Shown piece by piece: positions 1-10,412 of a stretch of 64,000 nt of DNA. Numbering within the stretch: position 1 is the stretch's first letter; each line of letters begins with the position of its first letter. The DNA is taken from the NCBI RefSeq assembly GCF_008727815.1, contig NZ_CP044230.1, positions 1,410,001-1,474,000 on the forward strand. The letters are read 5' to 3'. The notes below the pieces were generated by a model. The model saw only the letters and a list, made by a program, of their open reading frames with translations, did not search any database and was not told the DNA's origin. Position numbers and translations under genes: made by a program. The stretch comes from Streptococcus sp. LPB0220 (GTDB lineage: Bacteria; Bacillota; Bacilli; Lactobacillales; Streptococcaceae).

Positions 1-795
1 TACCAGCTCTGTTGGTAGATCTTGGATAAAGCCAACCGTATCGGTCAGCGTCACTTGCAGATTGCCTGTTAGGTGGATGCTCTTGGTTGTGGCGTCCAAG
101 GTCGCAAAGAGTTCATCGGCTTCATACTGGCTCTTACTGGTCAACTGATTCATAATAGTCGACTTTCCTGCATTGGTATAGCCGATCAGACCAATCTTGA
201 AGACAGGTGATTCCAAGCGTTTTTCACGAAGGGTTTCCCGGTTCTTTTCAACTGCCTTGAGCTGACGCTCGATATCGGTGATTTGATTACGAACGCTCCG
301 GCGGTTCAACTCCAACTGACTTTCCCCTGGACCACGAGAACCAATTCCCCCAGCTTGACGGCTGAGCATGATCCCTTGACCGACAAGACGTGGCAAAAGG
401 TATTTGAGTTGGGCCAAGTGCACCTGCAACTTCCCTTCATGACTCCTAGCCCGCATGGCAAAGATATCTAAAATCAACTGCATCCGGTCAATGACCTTAA
501 CCCCAAGGATTTCTTCTAAGTTGACATTTTGACGGGGGGTTAGGCGGTTATTGACCACCACGGTCGTAATCTCATCTGCTTCGACCATTTGAGCGATTTC
601 TTCTAGTTTTCCTGAGCCGACAAAGGTCTTGGTGTCGTATTTCTCCCGCTTTTGTGTATAGGAGCCCCGGACATCTCCACCAGCTGTTTTAGCCAGGCTC
701 GCCAACTCCTCCATTGACATGTCAAAATTGTCCATGCCTTGAAGTTCCACACCGACCAAAAGGATGCGTTCTTGTTTCTTTTCTGTTTCAATCAT
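1..795 (-). CDS. hflX: GTPase HflX, ribosome-splitting/rescue factor (3' part missing)
   Basis: The reverse strand reads [18 protein letters not shown] at the N terminus and continues open to the left edge, so the C terminus is outside the window. The N-terminal HflX domain is followed by the glycine-rich linker ([19 protein letters not shown]), then a G domain with a [10 protein letters not shown]-loop and a DTVGF switch II. HflX proteins bind the 50S subunit and split stalled ribosomes, and are often heat- or antibiotic-induced. The ATG at 795 overlaps the last 8 bases of miaA, so the two genes are translationally coupled, an order common in streptococci. Only about the first 265 residues are visible. 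Confidence 0.95.
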   Translation of the reverse strand, partial: MIETEKKQERILLVGVELQGMDNFDMSMEELASLAKTAGGDVRGSYTQKREKYDTKTFVGSGKLEEIAQMVEADEITTVVVNNRLTPRQNVNLEEILGVKVIDRMQLILDIFAMRARSHEGKLQVHLAQLKYLLPRLVGQGIMLSRQAGGIGSRGPGESQLELNRRSVRNQITDIERQLKAVEKNRETLREKRLESPVFKIGLIGYTNAGKSTIMNQLTSKSQYEADELFATLDATTKSIHLTGNLQVTLTDTVGFIQDLPTELV

Positions 796-1675
796 GCTGT
801 AAAAACTCCTTAACATCTGCAAGAACCTGCTTCTTGAAGTGGGGGGCAGAAATGGCGTAAAAGGTCACTTCCATTCGATTTCGAAACCAGGTCAGCTGCC
901 GTTTAGCAAAGCGCCGCGTATTGCGCTTGAGGATCTCACTGGATTCCTCAAGGCTCTGCTCTCCCTTAAAGTAAGGAAAGAGTTCCTTGTAACCAATGCC
1001 TTTAGCTGCCTGAACCTCCGGATGGTCATCATAGAGCCACCGGGCTTCATTCAGCAAGCCATCCTCTAGCATGCGATCTACTCGGCGATTGATGCGATCA
1101 TAGATCAAGGACCGGTCATCATCTAGACAGATGAGATAGGGTTCATAATCGGTTTCTTCGTTTGCGAGGTCCTGCCCAAAATGCGCAATTTCAAGAGCTC
1201 GCATGGACCGACGGCGATTGATCTGAGGAATCACAAGTCCTTGCTCCGCTACCCTTTGGTACAAGTCTTCGTCCGACAGCACGTCCAATTGAGCACGATA
1301 GGCCAGAATCTCTTCATGAGGAACTTCACCACCTAGATGATAACCTTCGAGCAGACTTTGGATGTAAAGGCCTGTCCCACCTGCAATGATAGGAAGCTTG
1401 CCTCGGGCTGTGATCTCTTCAATCGCAGTCTTGGCTTCTCTTACAAAATCAAAAGCCGAGTAAGACTCGGTCACCTCCCGCACATCGATCAAATGATGGG
1501 GAGCTGCTGCTTGCTCTTCTGGTGTCGCCTTGGCTGTTCCAATATCCAGCTTGCGATAGACTTGTTGACTATCGCCACTGATAATTTCACCATTGAAGGC
1601 TTGCGCCAAATCGATCGCAAGAGCTGTCTTTCCAACCGCGGTCGGTCCCACAATCACAATTATCTTGGTTTTCAT
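788..1675 (-). CDS. miaA: tRNA dimethylallyltransferase MiaA
   Basis: Adds the dimethylallyl group to A37 of tRNAs reading UNN codons. The 295-residue protein opens with the P-loop [11 protein letters not shown], followed by SGDSQQVYR and [14 protein letters not shown], all typical of MiaA, and has normal family length. The chosen ATG at 1675 follows AAGGAAAAAACG. An upstream in-frame start (MQGKT) would place the ATG inside that ribosome-binding site. A -10 TATAAT with a downstream leader lies around 1715-1720 on the minus strand. It shares a transcript with hflX through an 8-base overlap. Confidence 0.97.
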   Translation of the reverse strand: MKTKIIVIVGPTAVGKTALAIDLAQAFNGEIISGDSQQVYRKLDIGTAKATPEEQAAAPHHLIDVREVTESYSAFDFVREAKTAIEEITARGKLPIIAGGTGLYIQSLLEGYHLGGEVPHEEILAYRAQLDVLSDEDLYQRVAEQGLVIPQINRRRSMRALEIAHFGQDLANEETDYEPYLICLDDDRSLIYDRINRRVDRMLEDGLLNEARWLYDDHPEVQAAKGIGYKELFPYFKGEQSLEESSEILKRNTRRFAKRQLTWFRNRMEVTFYAISAPHFKKQVLADVKEFLQHD

Positions 1676-1758
1676 CGTTTTTCCTTGCAAAATTCACGTT
1701 TTTTCGTTACCATATATTATAACATAAATATTTAAAGTTCAGAAAAGGAGAAATTCTC

Positions 1759-1929
1759 ATGGCTAAAGGATTTGGTAAAGGTTTTGTTACTGGTGTTGCT
1801 GGTACAGTTGCTGCTGTCGCAGGTGCAGTTTACACATTCAAGAAGAAAGTAATCGAACCAGAAGAACAAAAAGCAGCTTTCATCGAAGAAAACCGCAAAA
1901 AAGCAGCACGTCGCCGTGTCTCACACTAA
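1759..1929 (+). CDS. DUF3042 family small protein
   Basis: This is a 56-residue ORF. It has a Gly/Ala-rich hydrophobic stretch (residues 5-26, GFGKGFVTGVAGTVAAVAGA), then a basic, charged tail ending RRRVSH. That matches the DUF3042 family of small Firmicute proteins, whose function is unknown. A single N-terminal membrane segment with a cytoplasmic basic tail is plausible. AAAAGGAG lies 8 bases upstream of the ATG. It diverges from miaA and ends in its own terminator at 1936-1967, so it is monocistronic. Confidence 0.85.
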   Translation: MAKGFGKGFVTGVAGTVAAVAGAVYTFKKKVIEPEEQKAAFIEENRKKAARRRVSH

Positions 1930-1935
1930 TCATTC

Positions 1936-1967
1936 AAAAAGCTCCGGGAAACCGGAGCTTTTTTTGT
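1936..1967 (+). terminator. Rho-independent terminator of the DUF3042 gene
   Basis: An AGCTCCGG / CCGGAGCT stem with a GAAA loop is followed by a run of T. Confidence 0.93.
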
Positions 1968-2068
1968 GTGGTTGTTAGTTGCTTTTACATTTTAATAAGT
2001 CAGTCGAAATATCCAATGAATTAGTCAAGTAATCCTACAATTCACTATGTCATCATTTATATATTTTT

Positions 2069-2199
2069 CTTTCCGCAGTGACAAAAGTACCTGAAACAGG
2101 AGCTGTTTCAGGTACTCGGAATTATTGAGACCCTAGGCTCGATAATTAGCTATGGAACTTCGTAGAAGTTCGCTAGCGTCCGCCGTCACCTAAGGAAAG
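2069..2199. repeat. Foldback repeat, copy A (131 bp)
   Basis: The ends are inverted: CTTTCC-N3-GTGA on the left and TCAC-N4-GGAAAG on the right. The symmetry continues outward into flanking TATATTTT / AAAATATA. Inside are three hairpins: a 12-bp stem beginning GTACCTGAAACA, GAGCCTAGGCTC-like bases, and GAACTTCGTAGAAGTTC. A longer relative is at 10168-10347. It resembles small non-autonomous foldback elements (RUP-type) in size and architecture, but I cannot assign it to a named family. It lies in the space downstream of both the DUF3042 and DUF4298 genes. The remaining bases from 1968 to 2068 hold nothing recognisable. Confidence 0.8.
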
Positions 2200-2219
2200 A
2201 TAAAATATAAAGAATGAAT

Positions 2220-2537
2220 TCACCGTTCTTTGATCATCTTCGTTGCGATCTCCAAGAGTTCCACTCCCATCTGAAAATGCTCGTCTAACAAATCATAGAC
2301 GGCATCTTCGGACAAGACACCACAAGGAAGATCTTCTGGAAAGTCAGCCTGATTGGACAAGTCTAAATCATCAAAATAGGCCTGACTACTATAATAATCG
2401 CGCAGTTGGATATAGCTTTCTTGATGCTCTCTTAGCTGATCCACTGCTTTTTTGGTTTCTTCCAAAGTTTTGGCATAGTCATTCAAATAACCTTCCATTC
2501 TTTGGATCCGTTCGATGTTTTCCTGTGCAATTGCCAT
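2220..2537 (-). CDS. DUF4298 domain-containing protein
   Basis: A 105-residue acidic, mostly helical protein with coiled-coil character over residues 5-50 (ENIERIQRMEGYLNDY...). It matches the DUF4298 family of Firmicute proteins with no assigned biochemical role. The ATG is 3 bases after the rexA stop, so it is the last gene of the rexB-rexA operon. That gives no firm functional clue. No cysteines, signal peptide or membrane segments are seen beyond a single Cys near residue 72. Confidence 0.8.
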   Translation of the reverse strand: MAIAQENIERIQRMEGYLNDYAKTLEETKKAVDQLREHQESYIQLRDYYSSQAYFDDLDLSNQADFPEDLPCGVLSEDAVYDLLDEHFQMGVELLEIATKMIKER

Positions 2538-2540
2538 GAT

Positions 2541-5500
2541 TTACTCCACTTTCACCACTTCTAGATGGGGGCCACCTAGAAGCACGAGGTATTTTTCTAC
2601 TTGCTCTTTGCCATAAGAACGACGAAGAGCTTCTGCATAGAGATCGAGCTGATCCCGGTAGCGTACGACCAATTGGCTAGGAACCTTGTAGTGATCTGTC
2701 TTGTAGTCAAAGAGCAGGATCCGATCTTCTAGCACCAAGTAACCATCCAAGATCCCCCGCACGACGAAGTCCTCTCCACTGGCTGGATCTTTCTTCAGCA
2801 TGGCAAAGGGAGCTTCGCGACGGACTCGTGGGGCTTCTTTTTGAAGCAAGGTACCCAAAGGTGTCTCATAGAAAGCAAGGATGGCCTCTAGCTTGATGCG
2901 GGCTTTGACCGCTGGCTCTGCTTGAACTTGCTCCAAGGCTTGACGCAGTGTATCCAACGTGATTTCTTCTTCAAGCGGCATGCGCTGCATGAGTTCATGG
3001 ACAGCACTACCGACTTGGGCTCCTGTCACGGCTTTTTCTTGACCAAAAGTTGGAAGCTCAAAGTCAGGCGTCACAGTCTTTGCATCCATAATCTGGACGC
3101 CATTGGCATCCATGACTGGCTCGTAGAATTTCTTGATCTGACTAGGGGTACGGACACTTGGCAAATGAATGGCCGGAGCATAGAACTGATTGATCCGATC
3201 AACATTTTCCAAGATATCCAAGGCCCGACGAATATCCTCGGACTGACGGACATCCTTGAGCTGATCCAGGCGGGAATCCTTCTCCTTCTCTAGCGGTTCC
3301 AGCTGGTCTGGTGTCAGGTCTTCGTCTGTCACAAAACGCGTGTCATAGGCCAGAGTATTCTTGGTAAACACATCTTGAATGGCAAAGAGCCAGTCCTGAT
3401 AAGAGGTCCATTCTTTTCGCTTCTCTGGATCTAGCTTGCCATTGCGACTGGTCCCCCAATCGGTATCACGCAGTTTGTCCTCTCGGCCTTTTCCGACCAG
3501 ATAGAGCTTGAGCTCAGCCCGTGTCATGGCGACATAAAGAAGACGCATCTGCTCAGAGATTGTAGCCAATTTTGTTTCTTCCACATTGCGTTGGTAGCAA
3601 GGCGTTTCGATCTGCAGGCGAATGGTTTCTGGAGTAGCTGGATTCTCTGTCTCAACCGGAAGACTCGCAACATATTTAAAGCCAATCCCTTTTTGGCGAC
3701 TGAGGATAATCAGCCCCGATTGATCCTTACGGTTAAAGGCCTTGTCCATATTGAGAATAAAGACATACTTGAATTCCAGCCCCTTACTCTTATGGACGGT
3801 CATGAGCTGGACGGCATCTTTTGGTGCTACAAGAGGGACGCTAGCCAAATCGTGTTCATTTTCGATCACCTTGTCGATCATAGCAATGAAGCGCGACAAG
3901 CCCTTGAAGCTGGCCTTCTCATAATCATTGGCCCGAAGCGTCAAAGCGTAGAGGTTGGCCTGGCGCTGGGCCCCATTTGGAAGAGCGCCGACATAGTCAT
4001 AGTAATAGCGATCCTCATAGATTTTCCACAGCAAATCATAGAGCGAAGAGGTCTTGGCAGCAGCCCGCCAAGTAGATAAAACCTTGAGGAAGTTCTCGAT
4101 TTTAGCTAGGAGCTTGGCATCAATCAAATTTGCATGCTCTGCAGTCTTTTCAAGGGCTAACTGGACCTTGTGGTAGAAGGCCATTTGCTTTTGTTCTGGA
4201 AGGGTCTGCAAGGAAATCCGTGCTAACTCATCTTCATCAAAGTCAAACATGGGTGATTTCATGAGAGCAACCAAGGGATAATCATGCAAGGGATTGTTAA
4301 TGGTCCGCAAGGTATCCAGCATGACCATCACTTCCAGTGACTCAAGATAATGCGCCTGTCCGCTATCTGCCACAATCGGAATATGGTACAGGTCAAAGGC
4401 TTCCAGTATCGCATCATTTCGCGTTCGAGACGCAGTCAAGAGCGTGATCTCTTTAAAGGGCACTTTTTCCACCCGATGGAGACGTAAAATTTCTTTGATG
4501 ACTAGGAGAATTTCTCCCTTGGAAATCGTCTCGACTCCAAGGGGAGCTTCCTCGTCTTCGGTCTTTTCTTCCTGATCTTGGGAGCCATCATAGAGCAAAA
4601 ATTCTGCCCGATGTTGTGGCAAGGCCATCCGTTGCTTGTCGCTTCCTGCGACCAGATAGTGGGTTTGATTGTAGTCAATCTCTCCTACCTCTTCGTCCAT
4701 CAAATGGCGAAAGACATCATTGGTCGCGTCCAATACCTCCACATGACTCCGGAAATTTTCCTTGAGGAGGATCAACCGCCCTTTCGCCCCTTCTTCTTGG
4801 TAGGCTTTAAATTTATCATTGAAAATCTGTGGATCTGCCTGACGGAAGCGATAAATGGATTGCTTGATATCTCCCACCATGAAGCGATTGTGGCCATTTG
4901 ACAGCAAATCCAACATCCGCTCTTGGGTGTGGTTGGTATCCTGGTACTCATCGACCATGACCTCATGATAGCGCTCTTGATAGGCTTGTCTCACCTCTGG
5001 AAATTGCTCTAAAATTTGAATCGCAAAATGACTGATATCCCCAAATTCATAAGCTTTTTCTTGGATTTTTCGTTCCAGATAAGCGTGAGAAAAGTCTCTG
5101 ATAAAGTCCCGGAGCAAGGAGAGCATGGGGCCTTCTTCTTGGTGGTAGGCTTGTTGAAATTCCAGCTGATAGAGCTGATTTTCCAAGTCTCTGAGGCGGT
5201 TGATATGTATGGTTTTATCCTGGTTATAAGCCGTGACTAACTCTTTCAACTCTTCTTTTCGGGCTCTGTTGGTCAAGGCTCCCCCATTTGAAGCCCGACT
5301 AATCGCCACGACCGCCTTTAGGACAGAGGTCAATTGCTCTTTATTGGTGCGACCTGTCAGGCTTCCAATCTGATCGAGCACCTCTTCGACAGCTTCCAAA
5401 TATTTGGCCTTGCCAAATGCTTGACCTTCATTGGACAAATGAAAGGCAAAAAAGCTCTCTGCCTCATAAAGGGCCTGCTGGATGCTCTCCATCAGAGTAG

Positions 5501-6206
5501 CTTCCACCTGGTCAAAATCGGTCTCTTCATAACCTTTTAGGAAATGCTCTTCCAGCCATTTCTCCGGATCACTGGTCGACTGAAGAAAGTCATAGATCTG
5601 GTAGATCTGTTCTTTAAACAAGGATAAATTTTTGCGCTGTCCCGTGAAATTCTTGACCATCTGGACAAAGGCCTCTTGATTTTCCCCCTGGTAATAGCGG
5701 TCAAAAACAGCTTGAAAGACTTCATTTTGTAAGAGGCGCTGCTCACTAGCATTTTGTAAAATGCGAAACTGAGGCGCCAACCCAAGCAAATAGCCATAGC
5801 GCGTTAGGACCTTTTGGGTAAAGGAATCCATGGTTCCGATATCGCTGGTGGCGACATCTGCGATTTGACGGGCCAGGTGTTGCTTGAGCTCTGGATCATC
5901 ACTCGCTTGCAGGGCTTTTCCAAGTTCACTTTCCAAACGCTCCTTGAGCTCCCCTGCTGCCTTGACCGTAAAGGTCGAGATAAAGAGCTCCTTAATCGAA
6001 ATGCCACGCTGCATCTGATCCAAAATCCTTTGCACCATGACAAAGGTCTTTCCTGATCCAGCAGAGGCTGACACCAGGATATTGGTCCCCGAACTATAGA
6101 TGGCATCGATCTGTTCTCGTGTTCGCTTTTGCTCTTTGGTAGAAGCTGCCTCTTGGGCCTGAAGGGCCTTGATTTCTTCTCTTGTCAAAAATGCTTGTTT
6201 GATCAT
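2541..6206 (-). CDS. rexA: RexA (AddA-type) helicase/nuclease subunit
   Basis: The large subunit of the RexAB complex, which unwinds and resects double-strand breaks up to a Chi site for RecA loading. At 1221 residues it has the UvrD-like motifs in order: Walker [10 protein letters not shown] near residue 45, Walker [11 protein letters not shown] near 400, and motif [14 protein letters not shown]-terminal RecB-family nuclease follows with GILDGYLV and DYKTDHY near 1175. The start at 6206 ([11 protein letters not shown]) overlaps the rexB stop as ATGA. A longer in-frame start lies inside rexB and is unlikely. Length and motifs are intact. Confidence 0.97.
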   Translation of the reverse strand: MIKQAFLTREEIKALQAQEAASTKEQKRTREQIDAIYSSGTNILVSASAGSGKTFVMVQRILDQMQRGISIKELFISTFTVKAAGELKERLESELGKALQASDDPELKQHLARQIADVATSDIGTMDSFTQKVLTRYGYLLGLAPQFRILQNASEQRLLQNEVFQAVFDRYYQGENQEAFVQMVKNFTGQRKNLSLFKEQIYQIYDFLQSTSDPEKWLEEHFLKGYEETDFDQVEATLMESIQQALYEAESFFAFHLSNEGQAFGKAKYLEAVEEVLDQIGSLTGRTNKEQLTSVLKAVVAISRASNGGALTNRARKEELKELVTAYNQDKTIHINRLRDLENQLYQLEFQQAYHQEEGPMLSLLRDFIRDFSHAYLERKIQEKAYEFGDISHFAIQILEQFPEVRQAYQERYHEVMVDEYQDTNHTQERMLDLLSNGHNRFMVGDIKQSIYRFRQADPQIFNDKFKAYQEEGAKGRLILLKENFRSHVEVLDATNDVFRHLMDEEVGEIDYNQTHYLVAGSDKQRMALPQHRAEFLLYDGSQDQEEKTEDEEAPLGVETISKGEILLVIKEILRLHRVEKVPFKEITLLTASRTRNDAILEAFDLYHIPIVADSGQAHYLESLEVMVMLDTLRTINNPLHDYPLVALMKSPMFDFDEDELARISLQTLPEQKQMAFYHKVQLALEKTAEHANLIDAKLLAKIENFLKVLSTWRAAAKTSSLYDLLWKIYEDRYYYDYVGALPNGAQRQANLYALTLRANDYEKASFKGLSRFIAMIDKVIENEHDLASVPLVAPKDAVQLMTVHKSKGLEFKYVFILNMDKAFNRKDQSGLIILSRQKGIGFKYVASLPVETENPATPETIRLQIETPCYQRNVEETKLATISEQMRLLYVAMTRAELKLYLVGKGREDKLRDTDWGTSRNGKLDPEKRKEWTSYQDWLFAIQDVFTKNTLAYDTRFVTDEDLTPDQLEPLEKEKDSRLDQLKDVRQSEDIRRALDILENVDRINQFYAPAIHLPSVRTPSQIKKFYEPVMDANGVQIMDAKTVTPDFELPTFGQEKAVTGAQVGSAVHELMQRMPLEEEITLDTLRQALEQVQAEPAVKARIKLEAILAFYETPLGTLLQKEAPRVRREAPFAMLKKDPASGEDFVVRGILDGYLVLEDRILLFDYKTDHYKVPSQLVVRYRDQLDLYAEALRRSYGKEQVEKYLVLLGGPHLEVVKVE

Positions 6207-9200
6207 TTGTTCAAGACCTCCTTCATCTTCTCGATCCAAGCGGCTTTCACTTTTTCACCGCGTATGCCTTTTTGGTCTAGTTTGGTCAAGAACCGTGCCT
6301 GACCTAGGTGACGATCGGCTTCAAATCCTGTGATAGATTTAAACTGCTCCACGAATGGTGCGATATTGCGCCCATTTTCACTATAGGGATTGATGGCAAA
6401 TTGTCCCTTGAGAATCCCTTCTGCTGCTGTTTTATAGAGATAAGCGTTGTACAAGAGGAGCAAGTCCAGTTCTTCCTTACTCAGCATCATGGCCTTGTTT
6501 TTATCATAGGCCTCGCCCAGATAAGGCGCCTGATCTGCCATAAAGAGTCCCTTGTACTGTTGACTTTTCATGGTTTGGTTAATGGCATCCTCTACTGTCT
6601 TGGTCTTTTTCAGATCCACTACAGGATCTCCCATTTCCAAATACATGGCCCCGAAAATCCCCTGCTCCTCTTGGTATTCCTCCAAATCCTGAATCGCAGA
6701 GAGATAGGTCGGCAATTGAGAATTCAGGCCATTAAAGAACTTGTCATAGTGGAACTGCGTCAGACTGGACTTGTAGTCCACGACTCCGAGGGCTCCCCGA
6801 TCCCTCAATTGATCAATCCGGTCCACCTTGCCACGTAGCTGCAGGAGACGGCCATCGGACAATGGATAAGAGGTATGGGCGCTTCCGCCAAAGAGGGTCT
6901 CCTCACCGATGGTCTCGATCCCATTTTGCTGGGCGAGGACACGCCCTGTCTTTTTCGCGGTATCAAGAAGCAACTGACGAATAAACTCGGTCTCTCCACT
7001 TTCTCCATACAATTGCTGGAACTCTGCTTCTCGGCTGGTTTCTCGAATCGCCTCGTTTAAACGCCGATCAAACGCTTGATCGGAGCTGTCTTTTAAAACT
7101 CTTTCAAAGATCCGGTGCAAGAAATTCCCATGACTGCGAGCATCTGGCCGGATGGTTTCATCCTCTTGTAAGCCCAAGACATAGCGCAGATAAAAGGCAT
7201 ACTGGTGCTTGTAGTATTCATTCAAGGCAGAAGCGGATAAGGTCAAGGCTTTGCCCTCTGGATAGAGCGCTTGAAGCGTATCCGACTGAAGCTGACGACT
7301 CTTTAATTCCGTTGAAATCTGAGGAATCTGAATGCCTTCAGCGGCTAATTTTTTGCGCAAGACCCGTACGGCCACACCCCAAAAGCTGGCTTCTTCAGGA
7401 GACAGCTCACTCGTGATCTCCTCTTGATGGAGTTCGATTACGCGCGCTAAAAGGGCTCGGTAGGTCCCGATATCATCACTCGAGGCTTGGGCTTGTTTGG
7501 TCGTCCACTCGATGGCAATAGGTTTCTTGGTCAATTCGACAAGGTAAGGAGAGACACTATCTTCCATTTCATTGACCAAACTAGGGGCCGATAGGACCAG
7601 TTGGTTGGTCGCCGCATTGAGGAGCGAAACTGCCACAAAGCGATTTTTCTTGAGATTTTCGCTGGTCACCACCTGGAGTTCTGCTCCTTCTTGGGTGGCC
7701 TCATTGAGCTGCTGGCGCTCTTCTTCACTGAGCAGAGAGGTGTTCTGAGCAATTTTTGGAAAACGCTCCTGGGTCAGCCCGATCGCGTAGACATAAGGCG
7801 CTGTCAAGGGTTCAATCAAGTCATAGGACTGAACCGTCACCGCATCGACAGTAGCAGGAACTGTCCGGTATTGAGATAATTGCATCCCCGATAAGAGGAG
7901 GGCCAAAAAGTCATCTACGGTCACCTCTTGGTCCTCAAAGACCAGATTCAACTCCTCTAAGACATGGAGAAAGGCCTTCCAGACCTGGTCATAGCGCTCC
8001 TGCTCCTCCAAGGCTAGATCCTTGATAAAAGCTTGTAGATTCTGAGAAAGTTGAGCCCCTTGCAGAAATTCTGTAAAGGCGGTTAAGAGATGGGTCACCT
8101 TTTGTTTGCGCTGTGAAAAGAAAGGGACTAGAGGTTCGACGACGCGTTCCCGGAGAGTATTGAGCTCTTCCAGATTGAACTTACCCTGACGATTGCTGGT
8201 AAAAGGCTTATGAAATTTTGTAGCACCTTTAATTTCCGAAAAGCGAAGGTATTGCTCAAAAGCATCGACTTCTTCTTGCGTCAGATCACTATACAGACCC
8301 GTTTTTAACAAGTTGATGACGTCTTCTGTCTGGTAATTGATCTGCTTGATCCGCCCTAGCGATTCAATGACCTGAATCAAGGGATGGTGAATCATAGCTT
8401 CACTTCGTCCCAAATAAAAGGGGATCTGATACTGGTCAAAAATGGTCTTGAGTTGCAGTTGATAAGCTTCTACATCGCCTAGCAAGACCCGAATATCCCG
8501 ATAGCGTGCCCCATCATGAAGACGCTGACGGATGGATTTGGCAACAAATTCCAACTCTTCTTTTTGCGTATTGGTTTGCCAGAGTTGGATAGCTGTTCGA
8601 TCTTGGTCCTCCAGCTCATTTTCCACTTGTGAAAAATCGTATCGCGCTTCTAACATGCGGGTAATACGACTAAAAGAGTCTTCGATCGCTTGCCCACAAT
8701 ACTGTGGCTGTACCTCAAAAGTCTTTGCTAGCTGGAGGAGAAAGTCAACACTGGCCTGGTAAAGATTGCCCTCTCTAAAACTTGCCCGATAAGCTTTTTC
8801 ACTGGCATAGACCCCGATGACAATCTCTACTCCTTTTCGGTGAAGGAGACCAATCAAGGCCTCTTCTTCCGCAGAAAAACGCGTGAAGCCATCGACGACG
8901 ATCGCTACATCCTGTAATTGCTCCTCTAAGTGCCCTGCTTCGACCTGATTGAGGAAAAAGGCCATCTTGGACTGGGATTCATACTGATGCTTGATCAGCA
9001 TCTCAGAGACCGCTTCAAAAATCGCCAAGAGGTCCTCTCTTTTTTCAGCTTCCTCGAGCAACTCCAAATCTGTAAAATCCATCTGGGCTGTCTGCAATTC
9101 ATGATAGAGCTGGACCAATTGCTGGATAAACTGAGGATCCTTGCGCAGAGCCCCGTAAACTTTAAGATCCTGCTCCTTCATCTGGGACAGAGCTTTAAAA

Positions 9201-9469
9201 AATAGCATGCCGAGACCGATATCATCCAAGGGTTGCTCCTCAAAAACCTGATTCAGGATGAAATAACGGGCCATTTGCGCAAAGCGCGTGACGGTAATGG
9301 CAAAAGAAGCCTGACCTTCTAAATAGGACAAGACCTTGGCTTCTTTTTCAAAGGAAAGAGAGTTGGGCGCAATGTAAAACACACGCTTGCCCTGTTCTAC
9401 TAACCCTACGGCTTCTTGTGTCAGGACCTGGGTCAAGGGGGTCCGAACATCCGTATAGAGTAATTTCAT
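6203..9469 (-). CDS. rexB: RexB (AddB-type) helicase/nuclease subunit
   Basis: Partner of RexA, 1088 residues. The N-terminal helicase-like part has no intact Walker A, as is usual in streptococcal/lactococcal RexB. The C-terminal RecB-type nuclease shows [20 protein letters not shown] and VVDYKSS around residues 790-940. Only one Cys occurs in the whole protein (near residue 258). The four-Cys iron-sulphur site known for Bacillus AddB is therefore absent, and the equivalent C-terminal positions read GRNIAPF. AAAAGGAG precedes the ATG, and a TATAAT -10 is at 9518-9523. Confidence 0.96.
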   Translation of the reverse strand: MKLLYTDVRTPLTQVLTQEAVGLVEQGKRVFYIAPNSLSFEKEAKVLSYLEGQASFAITVTRFAQMARYFILNQVFEEQPLDDIGLGMLFFKALSQMKEQDLKVYGALRKDPQFIQQLVQLYHELQTAQMDFTDLELLEEAEKREDLLAIFEAVSEMLIKHQYESQSKMAFFLNQVEAGHLEEQLQDVAIVVDGFTRFSAEEEALIGLLHRKGVEIVIGVYASEKAYRASFREGNLYQASVDFLLQLAKTFEVQPQYCGQAIEDSFSRITRMLEARYDFSQVENELEDQDRTAIQLWQTNTQKEELEFVAKSIRQRLHDGARYRDIRVLLGDVEAYQLQLKTIFDQYQIPFYLGRSEAMIHHPLIQVIESLGRIKQINYQTEDVINLLKTGLYSDLTQEEVDAFEQYLRFSEIKGATKFHKPFTSNRQGKFNLEELNTLRERVVEPLVPFFSQRKQKVTHLLTAFTEFLQGAQLSQNLQAFIKDLALEEQERYDQVWKAFLHVLEELNLVFEDQEVTVDDFLALLLSGMQLSQYRTVPATVDAVTVQSYDLIEPLTAPYVYAIGLTQERFPKIAQNTSLLSEEERQQLNEATQEGAELQVVTSENLKKNRFVAVSLLNAATNQLVLSAPSLVNEMEDSVSPYLVELTKKPIAIEWTTKQAQASSDDIGTYRALLARVIELHQEEITSELSPEEASFWGVAVRVLRKKLAAEGIQIPQISTELKSRQLQSDTLQALYPEGKALTLSASALNEYYKHQYAFYLRYVLGLQEDETIRPDARSHGNFLHRIFERVLKDSSDQAFDRRLNEAIRETSREAEFQQLYGESGETEFIRQLLLDTAKKTGRVLAQQNGIETIGEETLFGGSAHTSYPLSDGRLLQLRGKVDRIDQLRDRGALGVVDYKSSLTQFHYDKFFNGLNSQLPTYLSAIQDLEEYQEEQGIFGAMYLEMGDPVVDLKKTKTVEDAINQTMKSQQYKGLFMADQAPYLGEAYDKNKAMMLSKEELDLLLLYNAYLYKTAAEGILKGQFAINPYSENGRNIAPFVEQFKSITGFEADRHLGQARFLTKLDQKGIRGEKVKAAWIEKMKEVLNK

Positions 9470-9517
9470 CCGATCCGTTCTCCTTTTGGCATTTTCTTGA
9501 GAGCTTGTTATCTTCTT

Positions 9518-9523
9518 ATTATA
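9518..9523 (-). promoter_or_regulatory. -10 element of the rexB-rexA operon
   Basis: TATAAT on the minus strand, about 48 bases before the rexB ATG. A weak -35 (TTTAGT) sits 17 bases further upstream. Confidence 0.6.
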
Positions 9524-9628
9524 TCATTTTCACAGGAGGGACTAAAGCAAGAAGTCATGCTCCTCTAGGCCCAATATTAGGAGATTTGTGCTACAATAAA
9601 AGCTGAAGAGACAGAAAGGATACCACCT

Positions 9629-10111
9629 ATGACCAGCATTTATGATTTTTCTTTAGAAAACCAGCAAGGGGAGGAGATTCCCCTTTCTCACTACCAAGGT
9701 AAGGTCCTCATCGTAGTCAATACAGCAACAGGCTGTGGCTTGACCCCGCAATACCAAGGACTGCAAGATCTCTACCAGCGCTACCAGGAAAAAGGGCTTG
9801 AAATCCTGGACATCCCCTGCAACCAATTCATGGGGCAGGCGCCAGGAACTGCTGAAGAAATCAATAGCTTCTGCAGCCTCAACTACCAGACCACCTTCCC
9901 ACGATTCGCCAAAGCCAAGGTCAATGGTAAAGAAGCCCTTCCTCTTTATGACTGGCTCAAAAGCCAAGCAGCTGGGCCACTGGGCAAACGCATCGAATGG
10001 AACTTCGCAAAATTTGTCATCGATCGACAAGGCCAAGTCGCCCAACGCTTCTCCTCCAAAACAGAACCAGCTGCCATGGAAGACTTGATCCAAGAATTAC
10101 TTGAGAAATAA
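9629..10111 (+). CDS. Glutathione peroxidase family thiol peroxidase
   Basis: A 160-residue thioredoxin-fold peroxidase that reduces peroxides. The catalytic set is visible: NTATGCGLTPQY (peroxidatic Cys near residue 36), PCNQFMGQAPGT (resolving Cys and Gln near 71-74) and the WNFAKFVID motif near 128-136. NTATGCGLT differs slightly from the common NxASKCGxT. Members of this type in Firmicutes use Cys rather than selenocysteine and are often thioredoxin-dependent; this is family knowledge. Extended -10 TGTGCTACAAT precedes it at about 9588. It is monocistronic and divergent from rexB. Confidence 0.95.
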   Translation: MTSIYDFSLENQQGEEIPLSHYQGKVLIVVNTATGCGLTPQYQGLQDLYQRYQEKGLEILDIPCNQFMGQAPGTAEEINSFCSLNYQTTFPRFAKAKVNGKEALPLYDWLKSQAAGPLGKRIEWNFAKFVIDRQGQVAQRFSSKTEPAAMEDLIQELLEK

Positions 10112-10142
10112 GCAAAAGCCTGAGCGTGAACTCAAGCTTTCT
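10112..10142 (+). terminator. Likely terminator of the glutathione peroxidase gene
   Basis: An imperfect stem AAGCCTGAGC / CTCAAGCTTT follows the stop codon directly. The T tract is short, so termination may be partial. Confidence 0.55.
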
Positions 10143-10167
10143 GATGAATGAATATTTATTTTCGAGA

Positions 10168-10347
10168 CTTTCCGCTGTGAGAAAAGTGCCTGAAACAATA
10201 ACGTTTCAGGCACTCAGGAATTTTGAGAGTAAAACAGTTTGGGAAACTGTTTTAGCCTGAGCCCAGAAATTAAAGAGCGAAGGGGCTCAATAATTAGTCA
10301 TGGAACTTCTTCGAAGTTCGCTGACGTCCGTACTCACCTAAGGAAAG
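10168..10347. repeat. Foldback repeat, copy B (180 bp)
   Basis: It has the same inverted ends (CTTTCC-N3-GTGA ... TCAC-N4-GGAAAG) and the same two hairpin cores as the copy at 2069-2199: a GTGCCTGAAAC stem and GAACTTCTTCGAAGTTC. About 50 extra bases are inserted in the middle. They contain their own hairpin (AAAACAGTTTGGGAAACTGTTTT), so the element is modular. It occupies the gap between the peroxidase gene and the ABC exporter operon. Confidence 0.8.
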
Positions 10348-10375
10348 TTTCTAAGAAGTCATTATCCATAAGCCA

Positions 10376-10412
10376 AAAAAGCCTGAGCCAACGCTCAAGC
10401 TTTTTTATTATT
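10376..10412. terminator. Bidirectional terminator at the end of the ABC exporter operon
   Basis: An AAAAAAGCCTGAGC stem pairs with GCTCAAGCTTTTTT around a CCAAC loop, flanked by A and T runs. It can stop transcription arriving from either side. Confidence 0.88.

Noticed and set aside
2243..2539. Plus-strand frame opposite the DUF4298 gene
   Set aside because: No ribosome-binding site and it mirrors a better-supported gene. The same applies to the other long antisense frames inside rexA, rexB, pheT and the cation ATPase.
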